A stretch of 64,000 bases of DNA from Promethearchaeota archaeon (GTDB lineage Archaea > Asgardarchaeota > Lokiarchaeia > Sigyniarchaeales > SOKP01). Positions 19,513 to 28,775 of the stretch are shown here, piece by piece. Location: the NCBI GenBank assembly GCA_019058445.1, contig JAHPZA010000004.1:290084-354083 (forward strand), written 5' to 3'. The notes below the pieces were generated by a model that was not told the origin of the DNA, ran no database searches, and saw only the letters and a program-made list of their open reading frames with translations. Every line of letters starts with the position of its first letter. Position 1 is the first letter of the stretch. Both the position numbers and the translations under genes were made by a program.

Positions 19513-20664
19513 TCAAATCGTTTTGACAAAATCTTCGATTCTATCCATGGCTTCCTTAAGTTTTCCAAATTCAGTTGCATAAGAGATCCTCAATTTATCA
19601 TTTGAGTAAGATCCGAAAATATCACCTGGTACAATTGCCACTCCCTTGCTTTTTATAATTTCTCTGGAAAATTCTGTGCCCGTCATATTAAAGTTTTTAG
19701 CGGAGGGCATGATGTAAAATGAGCCTTTAGGTTTTACGACATCAAAACCCATTCCCTTTAATCGGTTGTAGACAAGCAATCTTCTCTCATCAAATTGCCT
19801 CAAAATATCAATAAAAAAACGGGTATCCATCTTTAGCGCTTCTATAAATCCGTATTGAGCTGCATGGTTGGTGCCTGCAACCGTGTAAGTGGTATAAACA
19901 GACATTAAATCAATAATTTCCTTACTCGCAACAACGTAACCTAATCTGAATCCTGTAGCCGAAAAAAGCTTTGACATAGCATTTAATGTTATAGTACGCT
20001 CAAACATTCCGTTTAAAGAGGCGGGACTAACTTGCTTTAAGCCATCATACACATAATTCTCGTAGACCTCGTCACTTATCAAATATAAATCATTTTCTAT
20101 TACAATGTCCACTAATTCTTCTAATTCTTTCCTTTCTAATGCGTAACCAGTGGGATTATTTGGAGAATTTATGAGGATTGCTTTAGTTTTATCGGTTACT
20201 GCGTTTTTTATTTTTTCGATATTTGGGCTAAAGTCGTTATTTCTCTCAATTTCAATTACTTTCACTCCAAAAAATATGCCACAATAATAATAGGACACAA
20301 AATTTGGGGAAGAAATGATTAATTCATCACCAGGATTGAATATTGAAGCATATGCAAGAGTTATTGCTCCTGATCCGCCATTGGTAAGGATAATATTATC
20401 TTCCCAGCTCGCTTGAATCTCATTAACCTTAGTTAATTTGCTTTCTAGCAATTGTAATAATTCGGGAACACCTCTAGTTGGGGCATATGTTGTAATATTT
20501 TTGTTTAAGGCCTCAATATTTCCTTGTATCGCCGGTTGAGGTGTTAGGAAATCGGGTTGTCCTATCCCAAGGCTAATAACGTCAGATCTCCCCGAAGCTA
20601 GATCAAATAGCTCTCGAATTTTTGACTTAGGGGCTTGAGTCACTTTCTGAGATAATTCTTTCAT
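19513..20664 (-). CDS. Class I PLP aminotransferase (aspartate/aromatic type)
   Basis: The protein is 383 residues, the normal length. The PLP lysine lies in NAMSKLFSATGFRLGYV (SKxxxxxGxRxG), with NSPNNPTG and YLISDEVYE upstream and RISYATEFG near the end binding the substrate carboxylate. It transfers amino groups between amino acids and 2-oxo acids; the substrate range (Asp, aromatic or Ala) cannot be set from these motifs. It is alone on its strand, with a spacer of 89 bases before the GTPase cluster. Confidence 0.93.
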   Translation of the reverse strand: MKELSQKVTQAPKSKIRELFDLASGRSDVISLGIGQPDFLTPQPAIQGNIEALNKNITTYAPTRGVPELLQLLESKLTKVNEIQASWEDNIILTNGGSGAITLAYASIFNPGDELIISSPNFVSYYYCGIFFGVKVIEIERNNDFSPNIEKIKNAVTDKTKAILINSPNNPTGYALERKELEELVDIVIENDLYLISDEVYENYVYDGLKQVSPASLNGMFERTITLNAMSKLFSATGFRLGYVVASKEIIDLMSVYTTYTVAGTNHAAQYGFIEALKMDTRFFIDILRQFDERRLLVYNRLKGMGFDVVKPKGSFYIMPSAKNFNMTGTEFSREIIKSKGVAIVPGDIFGSYSNDKLRISYATEFGKLKEAMDRIEDFVKTI

Positions 20665-20753
20665 AATTAAGTTAACATTAACTTACCTATATTTAAAAAA
20701 CTTTTTCATTATAGTGGTAAAAAATGAGAGATCTTGAATATTATAATGAACTT

Positions 20754-21302
20754 TTACTTAATTTCGCCTAATTTTCTTAAAATTTGATTTACTAAATTAC
20801 TAAATGCTTGTTCTACATTCTCACCGTATTTTGCACTGGTTTCTATAAAATCGCTGGCATCAATCTCTTTAGCATATTTCTCGCCATCTTCAGTAGATAC
20901 AACGCGATCATCTTTTAAATCAATTTTATTGCCTATAAGTATATATGTACCCTCTTTTTTAACATATTTCTTAAAATCTTTCAACCATTTTGAATCTATT
21001 GTCTCAAATGTATTATGCCGTGTAACATCATAAACTAAAAGAGCACCAACACATCCTTGAAAATACATGGATCGTATGACATTATATTTTTCTTGGCCAG
21101 CTAGGTCCCACATAATTAGTCGAACGCTTGCATTGATCTCATCTACGTGGACGTCCTTCCGTATTATATTTGCGCCAAGCGTGGGCTTATAATCTTCTGA
21201 AAAACTTTGCTCAATGTACATATTTATCAAACTAGTCTTACCTACTGCGGCATCTCCAAGGACAACAATTTTAAAGACAAACTCTTTTACATCTTCCGAC
21301 AT
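20754..21302 (-). CDS. Rab-like small GTPase
   Basis: The protein is 182 residues with G1 GDAAVGKTS, switch I YKPTLGAN, G3 WDLAGQEK, G4 GNKIDL and G5 TSAK. It shares an unusual segment (YFQGCVGALLVYDVTRHNTF then SKWLKDF) with the next two GTPases on this strand, so the three are recent paralogues. There is no C-terminal Cys. It is transcribed after the V4R-like gene at 21359 (56-base gap), in a run of GTPase and V4R genes. Confidence 0.94.
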   Translation of the reverse strand: MSEDVKEFVFKIVVLGDAAVGKTSLINMYIEQSFSEDYKPTLGANIIRKDVHVDEINASVRLIMWDLAGQEKYNVIRSMYFQGCVGALLVYDVTRHNTFETIDSKWLKDFKKYVKKEGTYILIGNKIDLKDDRVVSTEDGEKYAKEIDASDFIETSAKYGENVEQAFSNLVNQILRKLGEIK

Positions 21303-21358
21303 TTTTCAAATTCCTAAGCTTGTGATTTATAATATTGTTTTATGCTATATTTAATTTT

Positions 21359-21937
21359 TTACTTTTTTTTTGATATTAATTTTAAGATAAAACTACTATG
21401 AGTGGGATCATGAGGATCCCTTAATCCTGAGTAAGTGATTTCTCTATTGGATGGCAATGACTTTTCCAAACTGTGAACTAAGAATCCAACGATAAAATTG
21501 CACGGAACTCCAACTTCGGAGCAAAATATGCAATTTTTAATTTCAAGAGTTATAGATTCTAGTTCATTAGTCATATAATTTTCGTGTTTTTCTAAAATTT
21601 TAATATGCCAGGTAGTTCTTATTAAAGTATTTAATTCCTTGATAACCTCTTCAAAGTTTTTTCCGTAGGGAAATAAATAAAAGGAAAACTTTTTACCAAT
21701 CTCAAATAATAAATTATAACATCCAAATAGCAAACAATTTTGGGCAGAAATAATTTTCTTAAAGGAGAAAAAATCTATGAACTTAGAAGAATCAATATCT
21801 CTTATATCCTTCAATTCTAACAGTTCTGCTTCTCTCAATATAGATTTAAGCCCATCATAGTCTAAAACATCAAGATAAGCTTGCATTAATGCTGTAAGAA
21901 CCTTATTATTTACTTCTCCTTTATAATCTCCAATCAT
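21359..21937 (-). CDS. V4R-like protein between two GTPases
   Basis: The protein is 192 residues. The N-terminus (VLTALMQAYLDVLDYDGLKS) resembles that of proteins with heme-NO-binding or V4R-type helical lids, and the C-terminal half has a V4R-like strand-Cys-helix order (LEIKNCIFCSEVGVPCNFIV then GFLVHSLEK). The fit is weaker than for the protein at 6374. It lies 56 bases from one small GTPase and 47 bases from another, all on one strand, so a TRAPP-like regulator of these GTPases is plausible. Ligand or GEF activity is not demonstrable from sequence. Confidence 0.6.
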   Translation of the reverse strand: MIGDYKGEVNNKVLTALMQAYLDVLDYDGLKSILREAELLELKDIRDIDSSKFIDFFSFKKIISAQNCLLFGCYNLLFEIGKKFSFYLFPYGKNFEEVIKELNTLIRTTWHIKILEKHENYMTNELESITLEIKNCIFCSEVGVPCNFIVGFLVHSLEKSLPSNREITYSGLRDPHDPTHSSFILKLISKKK

Positions 21938-21984
21938 ATCCGCTCTAAATTCTTAAATTTTGATTGTTCAGTTATTATCCTCAA

Positions 21985-22545
21985 TTACTCAATTTTAAAA
22001 TCTACTCCATATTGGCTTAAGATACGTTGGATAAGTCTTAAAAAAGCTTTATCCACATTTTCGCCATTTAAAGCACTTGTCTCTAAAAAATCAATTGCAT
22101 TGATTTTATTTGCCAATCTTTCACCTTCTTCATATTTTACTACTCTATTTTCTTTTAAATCTATTTTATTTCCTAATAAGAGGAAATCACATTTTTTTTT
22201 GATATTATTTAGAAGATCCTTAAGCCATTTTGATTCAATATTTATAAACGTATCGTGTCTTGTAATATCATATACAAATAACACTCCAGAACACCCCTCA
22301 TAATATGCTTGTCGACAATTTTCATACTTTTCTTGTCCCGCGATATCCCAAAAGATCAAACGAATTAAAGATCCAATCTGTTCAATTTCAATATCTTTCG
22401 ATATAATATTTACTCCAAGCGTTGGTCGATAGTCTTCTAAAAAGGTATGTTCAATATATTGATTAATTAATGAAGTTTTTCCTACTGCCATGTCCCCTAA
22501 AACTAATATCTTAAATGTCCATTGCTTTATTTGACCGTTCGCCAT
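21985..22545 (-). CDS. Rab-like small GTPase
   Basis: The protein is 186 residues with G1 GDMAVGKTS, switch I YRPTLGVN, G3 WDIAGQEK, G4 GNKIDLKE and G5 TSALNGENV. The usual Lys of G5 (SAK) is Leu here, which may weaken guanine binding slightly. It is the middle of three paralogues on this strand; the PPC-domain gene lies 15 bases upstream and the V4R-like gene 47 bases downstream, so it is part of one transcript. It has no prenylation Cys. Confidence 0.94.
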   Translation of the reverse strand: MANGQIKQWTFKILVLGDMAVGKTSLINQYIEHTFLEDYRPTLGVNIISKDIEIEQIGSLIRLIFWDIAGQEKYENCRQAYYEGCSGVLFVYDITRHDTFINIESKWLKDLLNNIKKKCDFLLLGNKIDLKENRVVKYEEGERLANKINAIDFLETSALNGENVDKAFLRLIQRILSQYGVDFKIE

Positions 22546-22560
22546 AATTGTTTCTCCATT

Positions 22561-22989
22561 TTATAAATCTAATAAAGATAGATCAAACTGTGGATCATTC
22601 GCTCGAGTAATAGTTTGAGTTATTTCATAGACGTAAACTTCGGCAGTAACAGAAACTATACTTGGCTGACTTAAATGTCCTCCAATAATGCTATAATCTT
22701 CCTTACCGACTGATACATGTAAATGAATTATTGGTTCATTATCTTTAAATGCAATATTGCCCATACAAGATATTAATTCTATATCTTCATCAAAAGTTTT
22801 AAAATTGTACTCTTTTGTTTCAATATCAAAATATCCAATTGTAAATTGTTTTAAAGCACCGATAACATTTAGGAGTCCTGATTTTATATTATGTTTCTTA
22901 ATAAGTTCTTTAATGGCATCAACAATATCTTCATTTGGTTCTATTTTTGCAACAATTACGCGCCCAACTGTTGTTTCTTTGCTTTTCAA
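22561..22989 (-). CDS. PPC/DUF296 domain protein
   Basis: The protein is 142 residues. It follows the PPC pattern: GRVIVAKIEPNEDIVDAIKE, a KSGLLNVIGALKQF segment, and a HLHVSVGKEDYSIIGGHL segment whose His pair is the conserved site of the trimeric fold. Plant relatives (AHL proteins) bind DNA through a separate AT hook, absent here; bacterial and archaeal members have no settled function. It is co-transcribed with the downstream small GTPase (15-base gap). Confidence 0.88.
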   Translation of the reverse strand: MKSKETTVGRVIVAKIEPNEDIVDAIKELIKKHNIKSGLLNVIGALKQFTIGYFDIETKEYNFKTFDEDIELISCMGNIAFKDNEPIIHLHVSVGKEDYSIIGGHLSQPSIVSVTAEVYVYEITQTITRANDPQFDLSLLDL

Positions 22990-23192
22990 TGTTTTCCTCT
23001 TCTTATTTTTTCAAACAATCTTATGGATTTAAAAATTAATAGAATATGTTAAATTGTTATATTCTTATACTTTTAAAATTATAGAATTTTTAAACCTTTT
23101 TATTCTTTTTTTTAGCTATGATAATTAGTAAGGATGACTTACTTAATTGAGAAGTAATTATTCTCTTAAAAATTGAATCCTATTCAACATTT

Positions 23193-23732
23193 TTAATCAT
23201 TTAATATAATTTGGTTAATTAATTTTTGAAAAGCAAATTCAACATTTTCTCCATATTTAGCACTAGTTTCAATAAACTCAATTGCGTTCATCTTATCGGC
23301 TAATTGTTTTCCTCTATCTTTATCAACATATCTCAAATCTTTCAAATCTTTCTTGTTTCCAATTAAAATGACTTCAGATTCTCTTTTTCCAAATTTTTGA
23401 AAGTCATGCACCCATTTATTGTAGATATGGTCAAAAGTTGATTCTCGCGTAATATCGTAGACAAATAAGGCTCCAGAACATCCCTGAAAAAACATTTTTC
23501 GTGATAAATCATAAATTTTTTGGCCTGCTATATCCCAAATAATTAATTTGGCAGAAGTATTTGGATTATCCATCTTTATTTCTTTAGCTATGATATTTGC
23601 TCCTAATGTTGGTCGATAATCTGTTTCAAACGTATGATCGACATATTGATTAATTAAAGATGTTTTTCCAACTGCTGGGTCTCCCAATAAAACAAGCTTT
23701 AAAATGTATTCATGTACATTTTCATCTGACAT
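23193..23732 (-). CDS. Rab-like small GTPase
   Basis: The protein is 179 residues with G1 GDPAVGKTS, switch I YRPTLGAN, G3 WDIAGQKI, G4 GNKKDL and G5 TSAK. Two positions differ from the family: the usual Glu after the catalytic Gln in G3 is Lys (AGQK), and the G4 motif reads NKKD, a permitted variant. It carries the same YFQGC/FFQGCSGALFVYDITRE segment as the two neighbours, so it is a third paralogue. It starts the cluster, with its own upstream spacer of 194 bases. Confidence 0.94.
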   Translation of the reverse strand: MSDENVHEYILKLVLLGDPAVGKTSLINQYVDHTFETDYRPTLGANIIAKEIKMDNPNTSAKLIIWDIAGQKIYDLSRKMFFQGCSGALFVYDITRESTFDHIYNKWVHDFQKFGKRESEVILIGNKKDLKDLRYVDKDRGKQLADKMNAIEFIETSAKYGENVEFAFQKLINQIILND

Positions 23733-23926
23733 TTTTGTAATATCTATCTTTATTAACTCTTATACTATTTTAGTTGCTCAAATTTTTATATTTAAGTTAA
23801 ACAAAGAATGTCTATGTTAATATTACACACAATTAATTTTACATTTATATGGAAAAGAAAACTATATTATAACGATTTTTCATTATTTGAATATAAACTA
23901 ATGAAGAACAAATCCTCACTGATTTT

Positions 23927-24817
23927 ATGACCAAAAAAATAATGATTTCTGATGTTGAATTAATACTTTCAGAACCTGCCGATGTTGATATGCTATGGGT
24001 TGGTAATGAAGATATTATCAATGAATTAAAAGCAGCTTGGATGATTGTAGATAAAAATGATCTTCCTTTAAATCCCAGGATTTTAGGTAAGCCTGGTGTT
24101 GGAAAAACGACTTTAGCTTATGCGACCGGTAAAATGTTAAAAAAGCCCGTATATATCTTTCAATGTACTATGGATACCCGCCCTGAAGATTTATTAATAA
24201 GTCCTGTAATTTCTTCTGATAACAAAATAGCTTATGTTGCTAGCTCTTTAGTATCGGCGATGATAGAAGGAGGGGTTTGTTTATTAGATGAGGGAAATCG
24301 AATGTCTGAGAAGAGTTGGGCATCTTTAGCACCATTAATGGATAAAAGACGATATGTTGATTCAATAATAGCCGGTATAAGAATCTATGCTCATAAAGAT
24401 TTTCGCTTATGTGTAACAATGAACAGCGATAGCAGTACTTATGAAATACCGGAGTATATTTCTTCTCGTTTACAACCTAAGATTTATGTCGAATTTCCCA
24501 ATAGAGCTGATGAAATGAATATTTTGTCATATAACGTTCCTTTTTCATCAGAAGAGATATTGGAATATTGTGCGGATTTTTTGCAAAATGCTCACGTTCA
24601 TGATGAATATACTGTAAGAGATGGCATCAATATCATTAGATATTACATGAAATCAAGAGCCTTGAATGGAAAAGATATCCATAGATTAAATAAAAAAGAA
24701 TTTAAAAACGCGATTAAACATGTTTTAGAAAACTATGCTGTTAAGTACTGTCCTGATGAATATGAAAAATTTATGGACGAAAAAGAAGGCAGAAACCAAG
24801 GAGAGAGCTTATTTTAA
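23927..24817 (+). CDS. MoxR-like AAA ATPase
   Basis: The protein is 296 residues. Walker A GKPGVGKTT, Walker B VCLLDEGNRM (Asp-Glu), sensor 1 FRLCVTMNSD and an ISSRLQPK arginine-finger region match the AAA_5/MoxR group, whose members remodel protein complexes or help insert metals. Such genes usually lie beside a VWA-domain partner; none is next to it here. The next gene (24922) is a PHP-glycosidase fusion on the same strand after 104 bases, and a shared promoter is uncertain. Confidence 0.85.
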   Translation: MTKKIMISDVELILSEPADVDMLWVGNEDIINELKAAWMIVDKNDLPLNPRILGKPGVGKTTLAYATGKMLKKPVYIFQCTMDTRPEDLLISPVISSDNKIAYVASSLVSAMIEGGVCLLDEGNRMSEKSWASLAPLMDKRRYVDSIIAGIRIYAHKDFRLCVTMNSDSSTYEIPEYISSRLQPKIYVEFPNRADEMNILSYNVPFSSEEILEYCADFLQNAHVHDEYTVRDGINIIRYYMKSRALNGKDIHRLNKKEFKNAIKHVLENYAVKYCPDEYEKFMDEKEGRNQGESLF

Positions 24818-24921
24818 TCTTTTTTAATACATTTTCATAAATATTAGATCACTCATTTTCGTTTACTTTAATGGATTAGAGGTGAGGTGTATTTATAAAG
24901 AAGGAACGTCATTATCTACTC

Positions 24922-26811
24922 ATGGCAAATTTATCCACTAAATCTGTAGCCAAGGTAAAGAGAGTTAGCAAAAAAGAGATACAAAAATTAAAAAAAGAAG
25001 GATATATCATTTTTTCTTCTCATAATCACACTAATTTTTCTGACGGCGTTGATTATCGTGAGGTTATTGATACTCTTGTTAAAATTGGAGTAAATCTAAT
25101 TGCACTCACTGATCATAACAATATGCGAGTAGCGGAATATGCAAAAACCTATATCGAAGATAAATACCCCGACTGTGGTTATTTATGCGCTGAAGAAGTT
25201 GATAGTCATTATGGTTGTGTTCTCGGTTATGGTTTACAAACAGAGATTCTTTTTGAAGGTGAGGAAAAACCCCCTATTAAATCAATTATTGAAGATATCC
25301 ATGAACAAGGTGGTTTAGCTGTTGTTGCTCATCCATTCCATCCTTTAGAAGGGATCTTTAGACCTTTTGGGGGATTAAGAATATCAGAAATCACTAAATT
25401 GAACTTTGATGGAATCGAATTTTTTCATGCAGATCTTCCCCCATTCCTCAATAATATGTGTTCTACTCTTGTGAAATTGCGACCACAAATGTTTCTTTTA
25501 GGAGGGGATGATGCCCATACAATTCATCATATAGGAAGATATTTGAATTTAGTTGGACCAGATATTGATGATGTAAATAATCTTGATGACATTTTAAAGG
25601 CTCTAAATAAGCGAAAAACAACTGTTCTCGAATTAAGAGGATGGGTTACTCGACCTTTTCAGACGTTGCCAGGGTTTAAAGATATTTTTATTAACAAGGG
25701 ATTAAAACGAATTAATGCTTTTGCGGGAATTTATGGTCTTTTTAAAGGTATACATTTTCAGCATGAATCAATGGGGTGGATTCCAAGAACAGTTCAGGAA
25801 TTCAAAGCGGAACTTCTGCAAGTTATCCAGACTATGAACATTAACACTATCCGGCTTGATGCTATGCGAACCGAGAGTAGAGCATATGAATTTGCATCAT
25901 TGGGAAAGGAACTGGGATTAAATGTAATACTTTCTCCTAAATATGTTTATCCTAGGGGGCTATCCAAACCTCAGTTAGATGAATCTTTGACTTATGATGA
26001 ATTTGAAGATTTTTGCTTGGAACATGCTCAAAGAGCACAAAAAGCGGGGGTGGATATTTTTTGTGTGGGAAATGAACTCACTCTAGAGCTAAGTGATGAT
26101 AAATCAGGTCATTTAGAAAGGCTGCATGATGACTTTTTCTCACAATTTGCCCCTTCTAGTTTAGAGATGATCCCGGGTCTGGGTGCTACTTCCATTGCCA
26201 AGCTGGGGAAGCTTAGAAAAAAGAAGTTTAGACTCACTACATATTTGGAAAATTTATCTAAAAAAGTGAGGAATTATTATAATGGGATGGTTTCCTATGC
26301 TGCTGGCTCATGGGAAATAAGAGACGTCCCTTGGAAGCATTTTGATCTTATATGTTGCAATCTATTTTACAGCGATTTATTTTTAAAGTACGTTGAGGTT
26401 TTACCAGGTCTGAAGATTATAATTCCAAAAGGTAGCCCGTCCGTACGAGCCTCTCACTTATTTCGTCAAAACATACAATATCTCAAAACCTTTAAAAAAC
26501 CAGTCATTATTTCGGAATTGGGTTTTCAGACAGTCACTGATGCGATACAAGTTGGTCCAATACCCATTCACCATCATAAGAATTTCGAACAATTCAAATA
26601 CGATGAAAATGCACAATCAAAAGCTTTTTCAGAAGTCTTTAATTTGTTGGAAAAGGATATCTTTGTTAATGGAGTGATCATTCATAAATGGAGAGATCTA
26701 AAAGAAGAGGGTTTCGGTTTAATACACGCTAATGGTATCTATAAACCAGCATGCAAAAATATATCAGATTTTTTTAAAACGTGGACTATCTCATATTCCA
26801 ATAATAAATAA
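24922..26811 (+). CDS. PHP-domain protein fused to a glycosidase-like TIM barrel
   Basis: The protein is 629 residues. The first 230 residues are a PHP phosphoesterase domain: SSHNHTNFSDG, LIALTDHNN, VVAHPFHP and LLGGDDAH supply the metal-binding His and Asp. The second half looks like a clan-A glycoside hydrolase: VGNELTLEL and the later ISELGFQT would hold the acid/base and nucleophile Glu. A helix-hairpin-helix-like segment (MIPGLGATSIAKLGKL) lies between them at about residue 415. The pairing suggests hydrolysis of a phosphorylated glycan or sugar phosphate, but this is inference. Confidence 0.75.
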   Translation: MANLSTKSVAKVKRVSKKEIQKLKKEGYIIFSSHNHTNFSDGVDYREVIDTLVKIGVNLIALTDHNNMRVAEYAKTYIEDKYPDCGYLCAEEVDSHYGCVLGYGLQTEILFEGEEKPPIKSIIEDIHEQGGLAVVAHPFHPLEGIFRPFGGLRISEITKLNFDGIEFFHADLPPFLNNMCSTLVKLRPQMFLLGGDDAHTIHHIGRYLNLVGPDIDDVNNLDDILKALNKRKTTVLELRGWVTRPFQTLPGFKDIFINKGLKRINAFAGIYGLFKGIHFQHESMGWIPRTVQEFKAELLQVIQTMNINTIRLDAMRTESRAYEFASLGKELGLNVILSPKYVYPRGLSKPQLDESLTYDEFEDFCLEHAQRAQKAGVDIFCVGNELTLELSDDKSGHLERLHDDFFSQFAPSSLEMIPGLGATSIAKLGKLRKKKFRLTTYLENLSKKVRNYYNGMVSYAAGSWEIRDVPWKHFDLICCNLFYSDLFLKYVEVLPGLKIIIPKGSPSVRASHLFRQNIQYLKTFKKPVIISELGFQTVTDAIQVGPIPIHHHKNFEQFKYDENAQSKAFSEVFNLLEKDIFVNGVIIHKWRDLKEEGFGLIHANGIYKPACKNISDFFKTWTISYSNNK

Positions 26812-26836
26812 AAAATTAAAAATTAAAAAAAAACGT

Positions 26837-28255
26837 TTATTTGTCCAAAAGTCCAAATTTTTTGAGTCCTTGCCTCATATCGGGTTGAAACGGTCCTGGA
26901 GTCCCCTCTATAAACGCTTCAATAATATCTTGATTATTGACTTCGTGTGACTCTCTTTTTTTCGCTTTTTCTTCCGCGAGTGATGTTATTGCCATTCTTG
27001 CCATTGATTGAAATTGAGGGGGAGATAATTTGATTAATTCATTGAAGATTTTTTCAGTTTCAGGATCCCATATCAGCTCTGATTTTCTCTCTTTCTTGGT
27101 TTTCGTTGAATCTACTCCAAATTCACGGCTTGTCACAATATCATTTAGATAATCCTTTAAAGATTCAACATATCGGGTAGATTCTTCTTCATCAAGGAAT
27201 ACTGCCTTTTTTGCCCAATCCTCGCAATAGGTACATTCACCGCACATAGCCACACAATTTTGTTTTTTAAAGAAATCTATAAATCCGTCAAGTTTCGTAT
27301 TGTCTATAATTAGTTTAGATTTAGATTCTTTTCCTAGGGTTTCACTTATTTTTGCATTAGGATCCTTTTGTTCCAGACCTCCGAATGACATCGAAAATCC
27401 TTGAATAATATCCACAAGATTTCCATGATATTCACGGGAAGCAAATGCTTTTACTGCTCTGACAATCCATTCAGTTGACATGCGTCGCCCTGCGATTTTA
27501 AAATCATCAATTCCAATCGCTTCATAGTGGGAAAGGTCTTCAGGTCGAATCCATCGTGCTTTTATAACTTCCGTTGGATCAGAAAATTTAATAATACTAC
27601 AATTTAAAATGCATGTATCGATATAATTACGCTCGAATTGTTGATGGGTCTGAGAGGCATGTCCAAGTATATTATAATGATAATATCTAAATGGACATTG
27701 ATAAAGACACCCATCAGTTAAAAGTAACACGATTTTGCAATTAGTTGCTTCCTTGATTTTTTCTAAAGTCTGGAAATCTCGGTTTATCATTACATCAGGA
27801 GTTATCTCATCCGCGCCTAGCATTTCATATAATTTTGCCCGATTCACACTATTAATATGGGCAATAGTAGATACACGAATTTTTAGTTTAGGAAATTGTT
27901 CCTTAATAAGCTGTATTAGAAAAGGAATAGTAACAATTACATTATCAGTTCCTATATCACTAATCCATTGAATGTATTTAAGCAGTTCTTTATGATATTG
28001 CGAATTATATTCCATATTATTCATGCAAGGGGCATTCAATAAATAAGAAAATTCCATTTTATTCTCATGAACCTTTTTGATGTACTCAGCAATTTGCTCT
28101 TCTTGTATTGTTTTTAATAAGAATGAGGGACGACCTCCTCCGACAAGTGTGTGATCAGCAACCCCATACAAACTAGCAACCGGATATTTTGCCAGTTCTT
28201 CTATAAGGTTAAAATCCCAATTCGTTGCTACATGAAATTGAATTTTTTTCACCAT
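26837..28255 (-). CDS. U32-peptidase-like Fe-S protein with C-terminal PCP_red domain
   Basis: The protein is 472 residues. The N-terminal 290 residues follow the U32 family: CLYQC (183-187), CILNC (215-219) and RPEDLSHYEAIGIDDFKIAG (237-256). An added Cys cluster CVAMCGECTYC lies at 334-344, and a PCP_red-type domain fills about 395-470 (WDPETEKIF, then TPGPFQPDMRQGL). UbiU and UbiV are U32 proteins that carry [4Fe-4S] clusters and hydroxylate ubiquinone precursors without oxygen; this may be an archaeal analogue. It is the last gene of the operon, 33 bases after the SCP2 gene. Classical U32 peptidase activity is the alternative. Confidence 0.8.
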   Translation of the reverse strand: MVKKIQFHVATNWDFNLIEELAKYPVASLYGVADHTLVGGGRPSFLLKTIQEEQIAEYIKKVHENKMEFSYLLNAPCMNNMEYNSQYHKELLKYIQWISDIGTDNVIVTIPFLIQLIKEQFPKLKIRVSTIAHINSVNRAKLYEMLGADEITPDVMINRDFQTLEKIKEATNCKIVLLLTDGCLYQCPFRYYHYNILGHASQTHQQFERNYIDTCILNCSIIKFSDPTEVIKARWIRPEDLSHYEAIGIDDFKIAGRRMSTEWIVRAVKAFASREYHGNLVDIIQGFSMSFGGLEQKDPNAKISETLGKESKSKLIIDNTKLDGFIDFFKKQNCVAMCGECTYCEDWAKKAVFLDEEESTRYVESLKDYLNDIVTSREFGVDSTKTKKERKSELIWDPETEKIFNELIKLSPPQFQSMARMAITSLAEEKAKKRESHEVNNQDIIEAFIEGTPGPFQPDMRQGLKKFGLLDK

Positions 28256-28288
28256 TTTATATGTTTAAAATATTTCTCAATTTTATTA

Positions 28289-28675
28289 CTACTTAACTGC
28301 TTTAGCATGGGCTTTTGCATTAAGTGGTAATAACGGAGCGCATGCCATGAGTTTAGTGACGTCCCCTTCTACAACATATGTTCCGGACATTGTTGCTTGA
28401 ATTGGATCAGACTCACCTGAATTTACTTTTTTAATTGTCTCAAAATCCGTTTTGTGGATTACCTTTGGAGCATCTGGTCCTTTATATTCACCCATTCCCC
28501 AATTCATCTTGTCATTTTCAATATATTGCCAATAATTCATCTCTGGCTTGTCAGTTATGATATATTGAAAAATTAACGGAGCTATCGGCTCTAATAACTG
28601 CGTTAAATCAGGTAACTCATTATAAGCTTTCATGAAGCGTGTTAAATACGCTTTCCATTCTTCATTTTCATCCAT
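28289..28675 (-). CDS. SCP2-like sterol/lipid-binding protein
   Basis: This 128-residue single-domain protein has the SCP2 pattern: an acidic helical start, then strands around NWGMGEYKGPDAPKVI, the FETIKKVNSGESDPIQATMS segment and a closing VEGDVTKLMACAPLLPL helix. SCP2 domains hold long hydrophobic molecules in a cavity. UbiT, the bacterial partner of UbiU/UbiV, is such a protein. Here it sits between a U32-like gene (33 bases) and the prenyltransferase fusion (100 bases), in keeping with carrying a prenylated intermediate. The substrate is inferred only. Confidence 0.82.
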   Translation of the reverse strand: MDENEEWKAYLTRFMKAYNELPDLTQLLEPIAPLIFQYIITDKPEMNYWQYIENDKMNWGMGEYKGPDAPKVIHKTDFETIKKVNSGESDPIQATMSGTYVVEGDVTKLMACAPLLPLNAKAHAKAVK

Positions 28676-28775
28676 TTTTATTCAATCTTTTTAGTTTTTT
28701 AATTTTTTCGAATTTTTTTTAAAATTTAATCAAATTTGATATTTCTTTAACCTTCAGGGATAAAATTCCTTACTA

